Assembly (NCBI RefSeq): GCF_946480185.1
Contig: NZ_CAMLIG010000008.1
Location: 1 to 64,000 of the forward strand
Direction: 5' to 3'
DNA from: an uncultured Pedobacter sp.
GTDB lineage: Bacteria > Bacteroidota > Bacteroidia > Sphingobacteriales > Sphingobacteriaceae
Length of the DNA: 64,000 nucleotides
Part shown: piece after piece, positions 63,266 to 64,000 of the stretch
Layout: the number at the start of each line of letters is the position of its first letter
Numbering within the stretch: position 1 is the first letter of the stretch
The notes under the pieces: model-generated
Seen by the model: only the letters and a program-made list of their open reading frames with translations
The model's database searches: none
Told to the model about the DNA's origin: nothing
Program-made: the position numbers and the translations under genes

Positions 63266-64000
63266 ATGGAAAGCACAAAGAAATATTGGAAAGGTTTAGA
63301 GGAAGTAAATAATACTCCTGAATTCGCTGAACACAGTAAAAACGAATTTGCCGAGCCGATTCCTGTAGAAGAACTATTAGAAGGAACAGCATTAACTGGT
63401 GTTACTCCTCGTAGAGATTTTTTAAAGGCCATGGGTTTTGGATTAGGAGCGGTAAGCTTGGCCGCATGTAACGTTGCCCCGGTTCAAAAATCTATTCCTT
63501 ACTTAATTAAACCAGAAGAAGTAACTCCTGGTGTTCCTAACTATTATGCATCCAGTTATAAAGGTGGAAGCATTTTAGTGAAAACAAGAGAAGGTCGCCC
63601 AATCAAAATAGAAGGAAATCCAACATGTTTAATTAACCAAGGAGGTTTAAATTCTCAAGCTCAGGCTTCAGTTTTAGATCTTTATGATATCTCAAAATTA
63701 AAGGGGCCTTTAAAAGGAGGTAACGATTCTTCTTGGGATGATATAGATACTTATGTTAAGCGTGAACTTGCTAAAGTACAAGCTTCTGGTAAAACTATTG
63801 CATTGGTTTCTTCAACCATCAACAGCCCTTCAACCAAAGCGGTTATTGCGGAGTTTACTGCGCAATACCCTACTACTAAACATGTAACACTTGATGCGAT
63901 TTCTTATTCGGGCATCATTAAAGCAAACGAAGCTACATTTGGCAAAGCTGTTTTACCTCAATATCGTTTTGATAAAGCAACCGTTATCGTAAGTTTTGGT
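63266..64000 (+). CDS. actB: Alternative complex III subunit ActB, N-terminal part
   Basis: The frame opens at ATG 63266, 38 bp after actA, and runs off the window end (245 residues seen). A twin-arginine-like block RRDFLKAMGFG (49-59) is followed by a hydrophobic run and Cys68. The later sequence GNPTCLINQGGLNSQAQASVL matches the molybdopterin-oxidoreductase-like part of ActB. In this family the molybdenum site is lost and iron-sulfur clusters lie in the C-terminal domain, which is outside the window. It confirms the act operon. Confidence 0.92.
   Translation, partial: MESTKKYWKGLEEVNNTPEFAEHSKNEFAEPIPVEELLEGTALTGVTPRRDFLKAMGFGLGAVSLAACNVAPVQKSIPYLIKPEEVTPGVPNYYASSYKGGSILVKTREGRPIKIEGNPTCLINQGGLNSQAQASVLDLYDISKLKGPLKGGNDSSWDDIDTYVKRELAKVQASGKTIALVSSTINSPSTKAVIAEFTAQYPTTKHVTLDAISYSGIIKANEATFGKAVLPQYRFDKATVIVSFG

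Overview
The window comes from a member of the Bacteroidota, most likely a Sphingobacteriaceae species of the Pedobacter type. The evidence is a low-GC genome, a SusC/SusD outer-membrane pair, the start of an alternative complex III (act) operon, a DUF2027-Smr protein, LytTR two-component signalling, and repeated -7 boxes of the Bacteroidota form TANNTTTG. No rRNA, tRNA, CRISPR array, prophage or transposase gene was recognised.

Layout. 1-1949: the 3' end of a Y-family DNA polymerase, then yicC and gmk. 1950-7826: a cytosine-C5 methyltransferase with no visible restriction partner, a large lipoprotein zinc metalloprotease, a HigB/HigA-type toxin-antitoxin pair beside a palindrome, and a cupin. 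7838-10374: mlaE-mlaF-mlaD lipid-transport operon. 10505-14924: a secreted FAD oxidoreductase, a DinB/SCP2-like protein and a LruC-type lipoprotein. 15131-18587: groES-groEL and a MacB-type permease.

19042-39785: a minus-strand starch/maltodextrin utilisation locus of about 20 kb. A LacI regulator is followed by two identical palindromic operators, then susC, susD, susE, a GH31 alpha-glucosidase, a GH13 neopullulanase-like enzyme, beta-phosphoglucomutase, a GH65 maltose phosphorylase, a second GH13, an MFS sugar transporter and a GH13 lipoprotein. The inferred route is surface and periplasmic cleavage, TonB-dependent uptake, maltose import by the MFS carrier, phosphorolysis by GH65 and conversion of beta-glucose-1-phosphate to glucose-6-phosphate. 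The locus is cut into blocks by repeat-filled spacers and one strong internal terminator.

40025-64000: PadR/PspC pair, katG flanked by two identical hairpins, carB (lacking its usual allosteric domain), TonB-like protein, small lipoproteins, a NadR-like kinase, an M16 protease, a DCC thiol oxidoreductase, a LytS/LytR-type two-component pair, topoisomerase IB, TerC, a DUF2027-Smr protein, a Gfo/Idh/MocA dehydrogenase, a five-copy 74-bp tandem repeat, argH, and the first two act genes (actA with six haem motifs, and actB cut by the window end).

The accessory signal in this window lies mostly in non-coding DNA. It includes at least three families of dispersed or tandem palindromic repeats (one of which appears to supply the start codon of an amylase gene), a PadR-type operator placed inside its own nearly leaderless promoter, twin LacI operators and a hairpin-T-run in the carB leader. 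No clearly new multi-gene system was found.
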